Source: Oscillospiraceae bacterium
Lineage (GTDB): Bacteria > Bacillota > Clostridia > Oscillospirales > QAMX01
DNA length: 33,698 nucleotides
Direction: 5' to 3'
Assembly: GCA_015067675.1 (NCBI GenBank)
Contig: SVMB01000034.1
Coordinates: forward strand, 1 to 33,698
A model generated the notes under the pieces. The model had not been told where the DNA came from, did no database searches, and was given only the letters and a program-made list of their open reading frames with translations. The position numbers were made by a program, and so were the translations under genes. Below are positions 8,800 through 15,916 of this stretch, one piece after another (within the stretch, counting starts at the first letter, position 1; each line of letters opens with the position of its first letter).

Positions 8800-9285
8800 T
8801 TATTTCTGGTCATACTCCTTTACTTCCACCGATTTTGTTTCAAAGTCGATGAAAATCTGATAGGCATAATTATCCTCGGAAGTATCCCACACCTCAACGA
8901 AAGTGGGCGTCACTTCTATGAGAATCTCCGTGTCCTCGTGAGAGTATTTATTGTAGCTGCCCCAGAGATGCTCACGATAAAGCTTTTCAAAGCGCCGTCC
9001 GGGTTCATCCACCACAAGGCCGGTGTTGCGGGCCAGCCCTTCTACCTGCACTCCGTTCCAGCACAGGGCAACACGGGGATTTTCGTAGAGCTGCTGGGTC
9101 TTGCGGAAATTCTTATCGGTCTTGAACCAGATCTTCCCGTCGTAAAACAGGCAGCTGACGTTGCGTACCATTACGTGATCCTTCACGGAGCTTGCCAGCG
9201 CCATGATCTTCCAGACGCCGAGTTTTGAAAACATCAGCTCTACAGCCTGATCGAAAGTGAGATTTTTATCCACGGTGAAATTCAT
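8800..9285 (-). CDS. Pyridoxamine 5'-phosphate oxidase-fold flavoprotein
   Basis: A 161-residue split-barrel protein of the PNPOx-like family, which usually binds FMN (or F420 or heme). The segment KIMALASSVKDHVMVRNVSCLFYDGKIWFKTD is the typical first part of the barrel, and the phosphate-contacting region KTQQLYENPRVALCW follows. No signal peptide. Its ATG overlaps the ribU stop (ATGA), so it is translationally coupled to the riboflavin transporter and placed under the same FMN riboswitch. That context supports FMN as the cofactor. The reaction is unknown. Confidence 0.85.
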   Translation of the reverse strand: MNFTVDKNLTFDQAVELMFSKLGVWKIMALASSVKDHVMVRNVSCLFYDGKIWFKTDKNFRKTQQLYENPRVALCWNGVQVEGLARNTGLVVDEPGRRFEKLYREHLWGSYNKYSHEDTEILIEVTPTFVEVWDTSEDNYAYQIFIDFETKSVEVKEYDQK

Positions 9286-9926
9286 TTTGCAAGCTCCTTT
9301 TCCTGCTTCTTTTCAGACTTTTTGTCGTCCTGAATCATCTTTTTCAGCGGCACGCTGATCTTCTTGTACACCAGAACCGTGATCACCGACACAATGCCGC
9401 GGGAGAGTATATTAAACGGAACCACCGAGAAGGCCATCATCGTCGGTACGTCGCGGATCCACGGATTCACCGCAGAGCACATGGAAACGATGGCGTCCCA
9501 GCTCATGTCGTAGAGGTTGATATAGAGAGGGAAGATCAGGTAGAGGTTTGTCAGCACACCCATGATGACTTCGATCACGGTACCGATTGCCAGACCAATG
9601 ATCGCACCCTTTTTGGTGCGATGGCGGCGGTAATAGAGCACTGCCGGAAGTGCGTAGGCAAGACTGAGGATGAAGTTGGAGAGCTCACCGGTAAGCAGTG
9701 TGGAGCTTCCCTCCATGAGAAGCTTGAGCAAAAGCTTGACCACAACGATGGCAAGGGTTCCAAGCGGCCCGAGAATGAAGCCGCCGATGATTTCCGGCAG
9801 AGGGGCTGCGTCAAATTCGGCGAAGGGCGAGATAATCGGGACTGAAAAGCTGAAGAACATCAGCACAAAGGCAACTGCGCCAAATACGGCAGCGAGGATC
9901 ATTTTTCTGAGTTTCGAGTTCTGCAT
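9282..9926 (-). CDS. ribU: ECF transporter S component, riboflavin (RibU)
   Basis: Substrate-binding membrane subunit of an energy-coupling-factor riboflavin transporter. The 214-residue protein has about five or six hydrophobic helices. It carries the N-terminal SFSVPIISPFAEFDAAPLPE region and FILGPLGTL, typical of RibU, and ends in a Lys-rich cytoplasmic tail. The reading frame stays open upstream to 10133 through the riboswitch, but GGAGGA directly before the ATG at 9926 (7-8 bases) fixes the start. The ECF energising module (EcfA/A'/T) is not in the window, as usual for group II ECF systems. The FMN riboswitch upstream makes the riboflavin assignment firm. Confidence 0.92.
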   Translation of the reverse strand: MQNSKLRKMILAAVFGAVAFVLMFFSFSVPIISPFAEFDAAPLPEIIGGFILGPLGTLAIVVVKLLLKLLMEGSSTLLTGELSNFILSLAYALPAVLYYRRHRTKKGAIIGLAIGTVIEVIMGVLTNLYLIFPLYINLYDMSWDAIVSMCSAVNPWIRDVPTMMAFSVVPFNILSRGIVSVITVLVYKKISVPLKKMIQDDKKSEKKQEKELAK

Positions 9927-9943
9927 GGGGATTCCTCCGGTAT

Positions 9944-9984
9944 AAAAAAATTTCCCAAAGCCAAAAACCGCATGGCCCGGGAAA
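9944..9984 (-). terminator. Riboswitch expression-platform terminator
   Basis: On the minus strand, TTTCCC...GGCCA pairs with TGGC...GGGAAA (arms 9979-9984 and 9951-9956, with an inner pairing of 9973-9976 and 9960-9963), and is followed directly by seven Ts (9944-9950). It lies between the aptamer and the ribU RBS, where an FMN-induced transcription terminator is expected. The stem is interrupted, so folding is inferred. Confidence 0.6.
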
Positions 9985-10040
9985 CTCCGCCGCGCTGCGA
10001 CCTGAAAACATGACGTTTTGCAAGCCGCGCTGCACAGAAT

Positions 10041-10164
10041 CAGTCTTTTCCCATCCGGACTGTACCGTCGGTTCCGGAATTGCACCGGATCGGCGCGTGC
10101 AGCAGGCTGCACGCGGTCATGGACTATCACCATCGGTCAGGAATTTCACCCTGCCCCAAAGACC
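10041..10164 (-). promoter_or_regulatory. FMN riboswitch (RFN element)
   Basis: The minus strand shows nearly all conserved RFN segments in order: TTTGGGGCAGGGTGAAATTCC, ACCGATGGTGATAGTCC, a variable GC-rich hairpin, GATCCGGTGCAATTCCGG, ACCGACGGTACAGTCCGGATGGG and a closing AAAGAC that pairs with the 5' GTCTTT. This is the six-way junction aptamer that binds FMN. It controls the ribU-flavoprotein operon, turning off expression when FMN is plentiful. Confidence 0.96.
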
Positions 10165-10189
10165 TGTCAGTTTTAAGTTTTGTGAGGAT

Positions 10190-10218
10190 AGTATAATACA
10201 GCTGTTTGCGATTGTCAA
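10190..10218 (-). promoter_or_regulatory. Sigma-A promoter upstream of the FMN riboswitch
   Basis: Minus-strand TTGACA (10213-10218) and TATACT (10190-10195) are 17 bases apart. Transcription would begin about 20 bases before the aptamer. Confidence 0.88.
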
Positions 10219-10292
10219 GTCCCGCGTGTTATATTTTGGAGTGTTTTAGTGGATGATCTTTCCTCTGCTCTTCAAAGTGTTCACGCATACGC

Positions 10293-10321
10293 TTGCATCT
10301 CACCCGAACATATGTTATAAT
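10293..10321 (+). promoter_or_regulatory. Sigma-A promoter for the small protein-endonuclease pair
   Basis: TTGCAT (10293-10298) and TATAAT (10316-10321) are spaced by 17 bases. It lies about 45 bases before the ATG at 10368 and is divergent from the ribU promoter. Confidence 0.8.
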
Positions 10322-10367
10322 AGAACAAATGTTGCGGATGATCCCGCAAAAACCGGAGGATAACCAC

Positions 10368-10775
10368 ATGACCCTGATTGCATGCGTTGACGAACGCATG
10401 GGCATGGCCTTCAACGGCCGTCGGCAGAGCCGGGATCGGATGATATACCTGGATCTCGCCGGACTCAACCGCGGAGCAGCGCTTTATACCCATCCGCGCT
10501 CGATAACGCTGTTTGAAAGCCTCGGAATTCCCGTTGCACCCGCAGACAGCCGCAGTATCCCACCTGAGGGCTGGTATTTTGATGAGTTTGAATCGCCGTC
10601 CGGCCTGATTGCAGCCGCCGATCGGGTGATTCTGTACTGCTGGAATCGCCATTATCCGGCGGATCTGCGCTTTGACGCATCTCTGGACGGCTGGACACTT
10701 CTGGAAGAGCGTGACTTCCCCGGTTCCTCTCACGAGCGCATCACGCGGAGGATTTACGAGCATGGATCATTCTGA
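10368..10775 (+). CDS. Conserved clostridial protein of unknown function (136 aa)
   Basis: A cytoplasmic protein of 136 residues with no signal peptide. It starts MTLIACVDERMGMAFNGRRQ and contains SRDR, VILYCWNRHYPAD and GSSHERITRRIY. I recognise this as a small Clostridia family; I recall some members carrying the name ribonuclease Z in databases, but no HxHxDH metal-binding motif is present, so that name is not supported. GGAGGA lies 6-8 bases before the chosen ATG; an in-frame upstream ATG overlaps the promoter and is not used. Its last 14 bases overlap the start of the endonuclease gene, suggesting coupled translation. Confidence 0.8.
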   Translation: MTLIACVDERMGMAFNGRRQSRDRMIYLDLAGLNRGAALYTHPRSITLFESLGIPVAPADSRSIPPEGWYFDEFESPSGLIAAADRVILYCWNRHYPADLRFDASLDGWTLLEERDFPGSSHERITRRIYEHGSF

Positions 10776-11787
10776 ATACCGAAAGATTAAATGGCTGCTG
10801 TGCTGCTCGTTTGCAGCTGTTGTGTTCGTTTTTTCGCTGTTTTTCATCCTGCAGGCAGTGAATGGGGATCCTGTCCCGCCATATGACGATCCATATCACG
10901 ATATTTACTATGAGCAGCCTTCCACCACGCAGACGCAGGCTTCCAGCGGTCCTGCTGCATCCACGGCTACACCGCTGCAGACCTCTCCTCCGATTTCAGC
11001 TCCCTCCGGGAAGCCGCATCTGACCATATCAGCCATCCCCGCTTACGCAGGAGAGCCTTACTGCACGGTTCTTGGCAATCAGCCGGGATTCTCGCACAAC
11101 GACCTGACGACCAAAGCCTATGAAACCTATGCTGACCTGGATCGTCTCGGACGCTGCGGTGTGACAATGGCCTGCGTGGGCCGTGAAATCATGCCCAACG
11201 CTTCCCGTGAGAGCATTTCCTCGGTCAGGCCCTCCGGCTGGGTCAATGCACAATATGAATTTGTGGACGGAAGATACCTCTACAACCGCTGCCACCTCAT
11301 CGGCTTTCAGCTCACCGGAGAGAATGCAAATGAGCGCAATCTCATCACCGGCACGCGGTACTTAAACATTGAAGGGATGCTTCCCTTCGAAAACATGGTC
11401 GCCGACTACGTTCGTGAAACCGGCAACCATGTCATGTACCGGGTCACGCCGCTTTATCAGGGAGATGAACTGGTGGCACGATGGGTACAGCTGGAAGGCT
11501 GGAGCGTGGAAGATGACGGCGAGGGAATCTGTTTCAACGTCTGCGCTTACAATGTTCAGCCGGGCGTCATCATCGACTATGCAACAGGCGCCAGCACCAT
11601 CGACGAGGAGTTTTTAAGTCAGGGTGAGCAGGAGCACTTCGTCCTCAACACGTCCTCAAAAACCATTCACATGCCCACCTGCGGCGGTGCAAAGACCATC
11701 ACGGCAAAAAACCGCGAGGACTACTCCGGTACCCGTATGCTTCTCATCGCGAAGGGATACAAGCCCTGCGGTCAGTGCAAACCGTAA
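10762..11787 (+). CDS. Membrane-anchored DNA/RNA non-specific endonuclease with Ada-like C-terminal module
   Basis: A 341-residue protein. One hydrophobic segment (about residues 10-32) probably anchors it with the rest outside; a Ser/Thr/Pro/Gln-rich linker spans about 45-85. The beta-beta-alpha-Me nuclease domain follows, with YNRCHLIGFQL (catalytic His in the DRGH position) and ENANERNLITGTRYLN (Mg-binding Asn). The C-terminus contains IHMPTCGGAKTI and GYKPCGQCKP, resembling the Ada/zinc-ribbon-like tail often attached to clostridial nucleases. Likely role: degrading external nucleic acid for nutrition or competence-like uptake. Start supported by GGAGG and the 14-base overlap with the gene before. 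Confidence 0.9.
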   Translation: MDHSEYRKIKWLLCCSFAAVVFVFSLFFILQAVNGDPVPPYDDPYHDIYYEQPSTTQTQASSGPAASTATPLQTSPPISAPSGKPHLTISAIPAYAGEPYCTVLGNQPGFSHNDLTTKAYETYADLDRLGRCGVTMACVGREIMPNASRESISSVRPSGWVNAQYEFVDGRYLYNRCHLIGFQLTGENANERNLITGTRYLNIEGMLPFENMVADYVRETGNHVMYRVTPLYQGDELVARWVQLEGWSVEDDGEGICFNVCAYNVQPGVIIDYATGASTIDEEFLSQGEQEHFVLNTSSKTIHMPTCGGAKTITAKNREDYSGTRMLLIAKGYKPCGQCKP

Positions 11788-11820
11788 AAGACTCTCCCCT
11801 ATCTGGCAAAAAACCACATC

Positions 11821-11854
11821 AAAAGGCCGGAACCCTTCAGGGCTCCGGCCTTTC
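11821..11854. terminator. Bidirectional intrinsic terminator
   Basis: An 11-bp stem with one mismatch (11825-11835 with 11840-11850) and a TTCA loop sits between convergent genes. On the plus strand it ends in TTT; on the minus strand it is followed by TTTT. It can serve both the endonuclease and the SGNH gene. Confidence 0.75.
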
Positions 11855-11862
11855 TGCGTCAA

Positions 11863-12675
11863 TTACACGTCAATCGCGTTTTTGTAAGGAGTACCGATGA
11901 AACCAACCTGCTTGAAATCGGACATATTGTGGCGGATGATGTAGTCCACATAGGAGACAAGAATCTTCGCAGTGAACATATAACCCACGGGTGAAAGATG
12001 ACCGCCGAGGAAAAAGTTCTTACGGAACTCAGGGTTAGCGTAGTCGGGACCGTACTGCATGTAATCAAGCACGTAGATGTTGGGGAAGATCATCGAAAGC
12101 TTGTAGAGCAGATCACGGTGGACAATCGCCTGCGCCCGGCGCTTTTCGTCGCGGTCAGACTGATTCGGGAAGGTCATCAGGAAGAAGCGGCTATCGGGCT
12201 CGATCTCACGGTAACGCTGGATAATGCGGGCGTAATCGCCGACGAAAGTAGACTTGTTCTGCCGCCAGTCGTCCATGCAGATGTCGTCGATGGAGCCAAA
12301 TTCGTGATCCTGATTGAACAGATCGTTGACGCCCAGCGCCATGACATAGGCAGAGCAGGCAAGGCCCTTGTTCCAGAAGCCTTTGGAATCGGCGAAAGAC
12401 TCGCAGTAAGCCTTCGCGGTCATGCCGCCCTGAGAGAAATTGCGGGCAGTGGTACCGGTCATGCGGGCGAAATACTGGCCCCAGGAGTAGTCGTAGTAAT
12501 CGTGGTAGGACTTGGAGCCGTCGGCACGGGTACCTTCGAACTCACCGGAGGCGAGGCTGTCGCCGATCATGCCCCAGGTACGGAAAATGCCGCAGTAGCC
12601 GCCATCCTGAGGAAAGCGATCCAACGGCTTTTCATTTTCATCAAAAAGATCTTTCAGATACTGATCCATATTCAT
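11863..12675 (-). CDS. SGNH/GDSL-family hydrolase (270 aa)
   Basis: A different SGNH subfamily from the pair at 6674-8071. It shows MIGDSLASGE (block I), NFSQGGMTA (block II), MALGVNDLF (block III) and GGHLSPVGYMFTA (block V). The residue three before the catalytic His is Leu rather than Asp, so it may work as a Ser-His dyad. No signal peptide is seen. GGAGG lies 9 bases before the ATG. It is the last gene of a minus-strand operon with two PHP genes, 24 nt after the nearer one. Possible carbohydrate esterase; substrate unknown. Confidence 0.87.
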   Translation of the reverse strand: MNMDQYLKDLFDENEKPLDRFPQDGGYCGIFRTWGMIGDSLASGEFEGTRADGSKSYHDYYDYSWGQYFARMTGTTARNFSQGGMTAKAYCESFADSKGFWNKGLACSAYVMALGVNDLFNQDHEFGSIDDICMDDWRQNKSTFVGDYARIIQRYREIEPDSRFFLMTFPNQSDRDEKRRAQAIVHRDLLYKLSMIFPNIYVLDYMQYGPDYANPEFRKNFFLGGHLSPVGYMFTAKILVSYVDYIIRHNMSDFKQVGFIGTPYKNAIDV

Positions 12676-12699
12676 GGTTTGAATCCTCCAAAGTTCAAA

Positions 12700-13497
12700 T
12701 TATGCCTTCACAAGCTGAAACTTATCGGATTCCTCCAGCTCCAGCATGTCAATCATCAGATTAAAGCGGCCCATGGCCTGTGCAAGGCCATTCGGATGGT
12801 GCGCATCGGAACCGAGATAGAACTTGCATCCCTGCTGTTTTGCAATCCGATAAGGTCTGAGGATCGTCTCGATGCCATCGTTGTTGGCAAGCTCCGCAAG
12901 ACCGATATTGAGCTCCACGCCGCAGCCCACATCGGCGCAGCCGGCAAAGAGCCGTGCAAAGGTCTGATCATCGATACCGGCCAGCACTTCTTTGTAGCCC
13001 GTGCGATGCAGCAGACTGCAGGTGATATGGGCAAGGCCAACCTTGTGGTACGGCAGACCTGCGTTCAGGAACGCTTCGAAGCGCTTGATGAAGAGCTCAC
13101 GCTTATCCTCCACGTTATTCTGCTCCGGCAGGAAGGTAAAGCCGTCCATATGCAGATGGGTGGTGGGCACGATGATGAAATCGAAGTCATCCCAGCGCTC
13201 CTTCGGGCAGCCGATCTTGAAAAAACGGTCCATATCGGTCTCGCAGCCAAAGAGGAAGCGGCAGGAATCATCCTGTGGCAGGGGCTTGGCCTCTGCGATA
13301 TGATCAAAATTCTGAGGCTGATACCAGTTGGACGCACCCTCCACGGCGGCATCCCAGTAGTGATCGGTGATGCAGATCTGCTTAAAGCCCCTGCGGACTG
13401 CATAATCCAGAATCGCCTGCGGGGTCTGCTCGGGATCCGATGAACAGGATGAGAGCTGAGAATGGATGTGGTAATCGTGATCGATGATAAAACGCAT
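12700..13497 (-). CDS. PHP-domain phosphoesterase, tandem copy A
   Basis: A 265-residue PHP (polymerase and histidinol phosphatase) domain protein. Metal-binding motifs are DYHIHS (H10, H12), CITDHYWD, the FGCETD acidic motif, HLHMDG and the terminal GSDAHHPN. These are the residues of a trinuclear-metal phosphoesterase such as histidinol phosphatase HisK. No his genes are near, so a sugar phosphate or other phosphoester is as likely. It is paralogous to the gene just upstream (26-nt gap), and both share a promoter at 14377-14405 with the SGNH gene downstream. Confidence 0.88.
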   Translation of the reverse strand: MRFIIDHDYHIHSQLSSCSSDPEQTPQAILDYAVRRGFKQICITDHYWDAAVEGASNWYQPQNFDHIAEAKPLPQDDSCRFLFGCETDMDRFFKIGCPKERWDDFDFIIVPTTHLHMDGFTFLPEQNNVEDKRELFIKRFEAFLNAGLPYHKVGLAHITCSLLHRTGYKEVLAGIDDQTFARLFAGCADVGCGVELNIGLAELANNDGIETILRPYRIAKQQGCKFYLGSDAHHPNGLAQAMGRFNLMIDMLELEESDKFQLVKA

Positions 13498-13523
13498 GGC
13501 TAATTCCTCCCGAAATATCGGTT

Positions 13524-14324
13524 TTACATAGTTTTGGGAACGAACTTATCGCTTTCTTCAAGATCCAGCAGGTCAACCACCAGGTTGAATCTCCCCATCG
13601 CCTTGACATGCGCATCAGTGGTGTGAGCATCAGAGCCAAGATAGAACTTACAGCCCAGTTTCTTTGCAATCATGTAAGGATGCAGGAGCGTCTTACTCTC
13701 CTCTGGATCGGCCAGTGATTTCAGGGACACATTCAGCTCAACGCCGCAGCCGCGATCTCTGCAGCCATCAAATATCCGCTTCCACTCACCGTCAGAGATA
13801 GCAGCAATGGTCTCGACATCCGTACCGCCCGATGTAAGGTGTGCAAGGCCGACTTTACCCCAGGGAAGATCTGCATTGAGGAAGGCTTCCGCGCGCTTGA
13901 TGACGGTCTCGCGGCGTACTTCCAGGGGCAGGTCACAGTCGGGAACGGTGAAACCACGCAGATGCATATGTGAGGTCGGGACAATAATAAAGTCAAAATC
14001 ATCCCAGCGCTCTTTGGGAATACCGATGACACGGTCGCCGTCCATATCGGTTTCACAGCCGAAATAAAACCGGCATTGGTCTGCCTGCGGCAGAGGACAG
14101 TAGCCGCGGATGAACTCAAAGTCAAGTTTGAGTTCATGATAGAAGCTTCCCGCTTCCCAATTGGAGGGAACAGCCGCGTCCCAGTAGTGATCGGTGAGGC
14201 ACAGGTATTTGAGCCCATGGGTCACACCGAAGTTGAGAATGGTTTGGGCGGTCTGTTCAGGGTCACGGGCACAGGGTGAGAGATTGGAGTGGATATGACA
14301 GTCGTGATCAATGATATAACGCAT
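13524..14324 (-). CDS. PHP-domain phosphoesterase, tandem copy B
   Basis: First gene of the minus-strand PHP-PHP-SGNH operon. Its 266 residues align with copy A throughout, sharing the N-terminal RxIIDHDxHIHS pattern, CLTDHYWDAA, FGCETDMD, HMHLRG and LGSDAHTTD. All metal ligands appear intact in both copies, so neither looks degenerate. A weaker purine-rich site (GGAGGCTGTCGCCC) precedes the ATG. Function is assigned only to the level of PHP phosphoesterase; HisK is the best-known relative. Confidence 0.88.
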   Translation of the reverse strand: MRYIIDHDCHIHSNLSPCARDPEQTAQTILNFGVTHGLKYLCLTDHYWDAAVPSNWEAGSFYHELKLDFEFIRGYCPLPQADQCRFYFGCETDMDGDRVIGIPKERWDDFDFIIVPTSHMHLRGFTVPDCDLPLEVRRETVIKRAEAFLNADLPWGKVGLAHLTSGGTDVETIAAISDGEWKRIFDGCRDRGCGVELNVSLKSLADPEESKTLLHPYMIAKKLGCKFYLGSDAHTTDAHVKAMGRFNLVVDLLDLEESDKFVPKTM

Positions 14325-14376
14325 GGGCGACAGCCTCCGTTACAATCAGGATAATGGAAATATCAGGTGCAGTTTT

Positions 14377-14405
14377 ATGATAACACAAAAGCGGCATGAT
14401 GGCAA
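14377..14405 (-). promoter_or_regulatory. Sigma-A promoter of the PHP-PHP-SGNH operon
   Basis: Minus-strand TTGCCA (14400-14405), 17-base spacer, TATCAT (14377-14382). The spacer ends TTTTGTGT as at 143-171, and the bases after the -10 (AxAAC) are shared too. Confidence 0.78.
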
Positions 14406-14503
14406 GATTTTTTCCTGTTCTTCCACTCGTTCATGAAAATTCACAGCAGCAAATGTCCCATCATATATCGATAATATTTTATCAGTTTTAGTAGATTCCA
14501 CTA

Positions 14504-14532
14504 TTGCAGTTTTCGCAAAAGAAAGGTATAAT
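14504..14532 (+). promoter_or_regulatory. Sigma-A promoter of the iron alcohol dehydrogenase gene
   Basis: TTGCAG (14504-14509) and TATAAT (14527-14532), 17-base spacer, preceded by an AT-rich stretch (14455-14500) that could act as an UP element. It lies about 50 bases before the ATG at 14585. Confidence 0.82.
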
Positions 14533-14584
14533 ATCATCGTACCCGGTTCGGGTTATTAAATAATCACTCAGGAGGAATTTGCAA

Positions 14585-15802
14585 ATGGCAAGATTCACTC
14601 TCCCCCGCGATCTGTATCACGGCAAGGGTTCCCTGGAAGTTCTGAAGACTCTCAAGGGCAATCGCGCGATGGTCTGCGTCGGCGGCGGCTCCATGAAGAA
14701 GTTTGGTTTTCTCGACCGCGTCGTTTCCTATCTGAAGGAAGCCGGCATGGAAGTCGAGCTGTTTGAAGGCATTGAGCCCGATCCTTCCGTTACCACCGTT
14801 ATGAAGGGCGCCGAGGCTATGTCCAAGTTCCAGCCTGACTGGATCGTCGCCATGGGCGGCGGCTCCCCCATCGACGCTGCCAAGGCCATGTGGATCAAGT
14901 ACGAGTATCCCGAGACCACCTTCGAGGATATGTGCAAGGTCTTTGGTCTGCCCAAGCTGCGCACCAAGGCTCACTTCGTCGCCATCCCCTCTACCTCCGG
15001 TACCGCTACCGAAGTCACCGCCTTCTCCGTCATCACCGACTACGAAAAGGGCATCAAGTATCCTCTTGCTGACTTCGAAATCACCCCCGACATCGCCATC
15101 GTCGATCCCGACCTGGCTGAGACCATGCCCAAGAAGCTCGTCGCCCATACCGGTATGGACGCCATGACCCACGCTGTTGAGGCCTATGTCTCCACCGCCA
15201 ACTGCGACTTTACCGATCCTCTGGCTCTGCATGCCATCAAGATGATCCAGTCCGATCTGGTTGCTTCCTACAACGGCGACATGGACAAGCGCGCCAGCAT
15301 GCACAACGCTCAGTGCATGGCCGGTATGGCTTTCTCCAACGCTCTGCTGGGTATCGTCCACTCCATGGCCCACAAGACCGGTGCCATCTTCGAGGATCTC
15401 GGCGCTCACATCATCCACGGTGCTGCCAACGCCATGTACCTGCCCAAGGTCATCGCCTACAACGCCAAGGATGAGACCGCGGCCAAGCGTTATGCCGTCA
15501 TCGCCGACGAGATGAAGCTGGGCGGCTGCACCGTCGAGGAGAAGGTTGCCAACCTCATCGCCTACCTGCGCGGCATGAACGATGCCCTGAACATCCCCCA
15601 GTGCATCAAGAACTACGGCGCCGACAGCTATCCCTGCGAGCAGGGCTTCGTTCCCGAGAACATTTTCCTGGAGAGACTGCCTGAGATCGCCAAGAACGCT
15701 GTGGCCGACGCCTGCACCGGCTCCAACCCCCGCGCCATCAATCCCGAGCAGATGGAAAAGCTGCTCAAGTGCTGCTACTACGACCTCGAAGTCGATTTCT
15801 AA
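14585..15802 (+). CDS. Iron-containing alcohol dehydrogenase (group III)
   Basis: A 405-residue NAD(P)H-dependent alcohol/aldehyde oxidoreductase. The N-terminal Rossmann-like domain has VGGGS near 33-37 and the cofactor loop MGGGSPIDAAKA at 90-101. The iron ligands are visible as D192 and H196 (GMDAMTHAVEA), H259/H263 (GIVHSMAHKTG) and H278 (HGAANA). It resembles the butanol-dehydrogenase/YqhD-like branch used for redox balancing in fermentation. Its codon use is unusually restricted (Lys almost always AAG, Leu CTG/CTC), a sign of high expression. GGAGG lies 9 bases before the ATG. It is monocistronic, between its own promoter and a terminator. The substrate is not determined. Confidence 0.93.
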   Translation: MARFTLPRDLYHGKGSLEVLKTLKGNRAMVCVGGGSMKKFGFLDRVVSYLKEAGMEVELFEGIEPDPSVTTVMKGAEAMSKFQPDWIVAMGGGSPIDAAKAMWIKYEYPETTFEDMCKVFGLPKLRTKAHFVAIPSTSGTATEVTAFSVITDYEKGIKYPLADFEITPDIAIVDPDLAETMPKKLVAHTGMDAMTHAVEAYVSTANCDFTDPLALHAIKMIQSDLVASYNGDMDKRASMHNAQCMAGMAFSNALLGIVHSMAHKTGAIFEDLGAHIIHGAANAMYLPKVIAYNAKDETAAKRYAVIADEMKLGGCTVEEKVANLIAYLRGMNDALNIPQCIKNYGADSYPCEQGFVPENIFLERLPEIAKNAVADACTGSNPRAINPEQMEKLLKCCYYDLEVDF

Positions 15803-15824
15803 TCCGCACGACATACGTTTTTTC

Positions 15825-15854
15825 AGCCGTCCCGGTTTTCCGGGACGGCTTTTC
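15825..15854 (+). terminator. Intrinsic terminator of the alcohol dehydrogenase gene
   Basis: A perfect 11-bp GC-rich stem (15825-15835 with 15840-15850) has a TTTT loop and a TTTC tail. Confidence 0.85.
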
Positions 15855-15868
15855 ATTTCCATACAGTC

Positions 15869-15904
15869 AAAAACCGCCCGCGCAAAGCTTGCACGGGCGG
15901 TTTT
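15869..15904 (-). terminator. Intrinsic terminator of the antiporter gene
   Basis: AAAACCGCCCG and CGGGCGGTTTT flank an inner GCAA/TTGC pairing. Read on the minus strand the stem is followed by five Ts. It lies 12 bases after the antiporter stop codon. Confidence 0.8.
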
Positions 15905-15916
15905 GATTCACGTTGC

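Noticed and set aside
9927..10133. N-terminal extension of RibU into the upstream region.
   Set aside because: The extension is the translated FMN riboswitch; GGAGGA sits just before the ATG at 9926.
10368..10775. The name ribonuclease Z for the 136-aa protein.
   Set aside because: No metallo-beta-lactamase HxHxDH motif and far too short; I keep it as unknown.
11998..13443. A 481-codon plus-strand frame opposite the SGNH and PHP genes.
   Set aside because: It crosses the boundary of two well-supported minus-strand genes and encodes no recognisable domain.
14564..15862. A 432-codon open frame on the minus strand opposite the alcohol dehydrogenase gene.
   Set aside because: It mirrors a gene with strongly biased codons, has low-complexity Gly/Val/Asp-rich composition, no ribosome-binding site and no recognisable domain.
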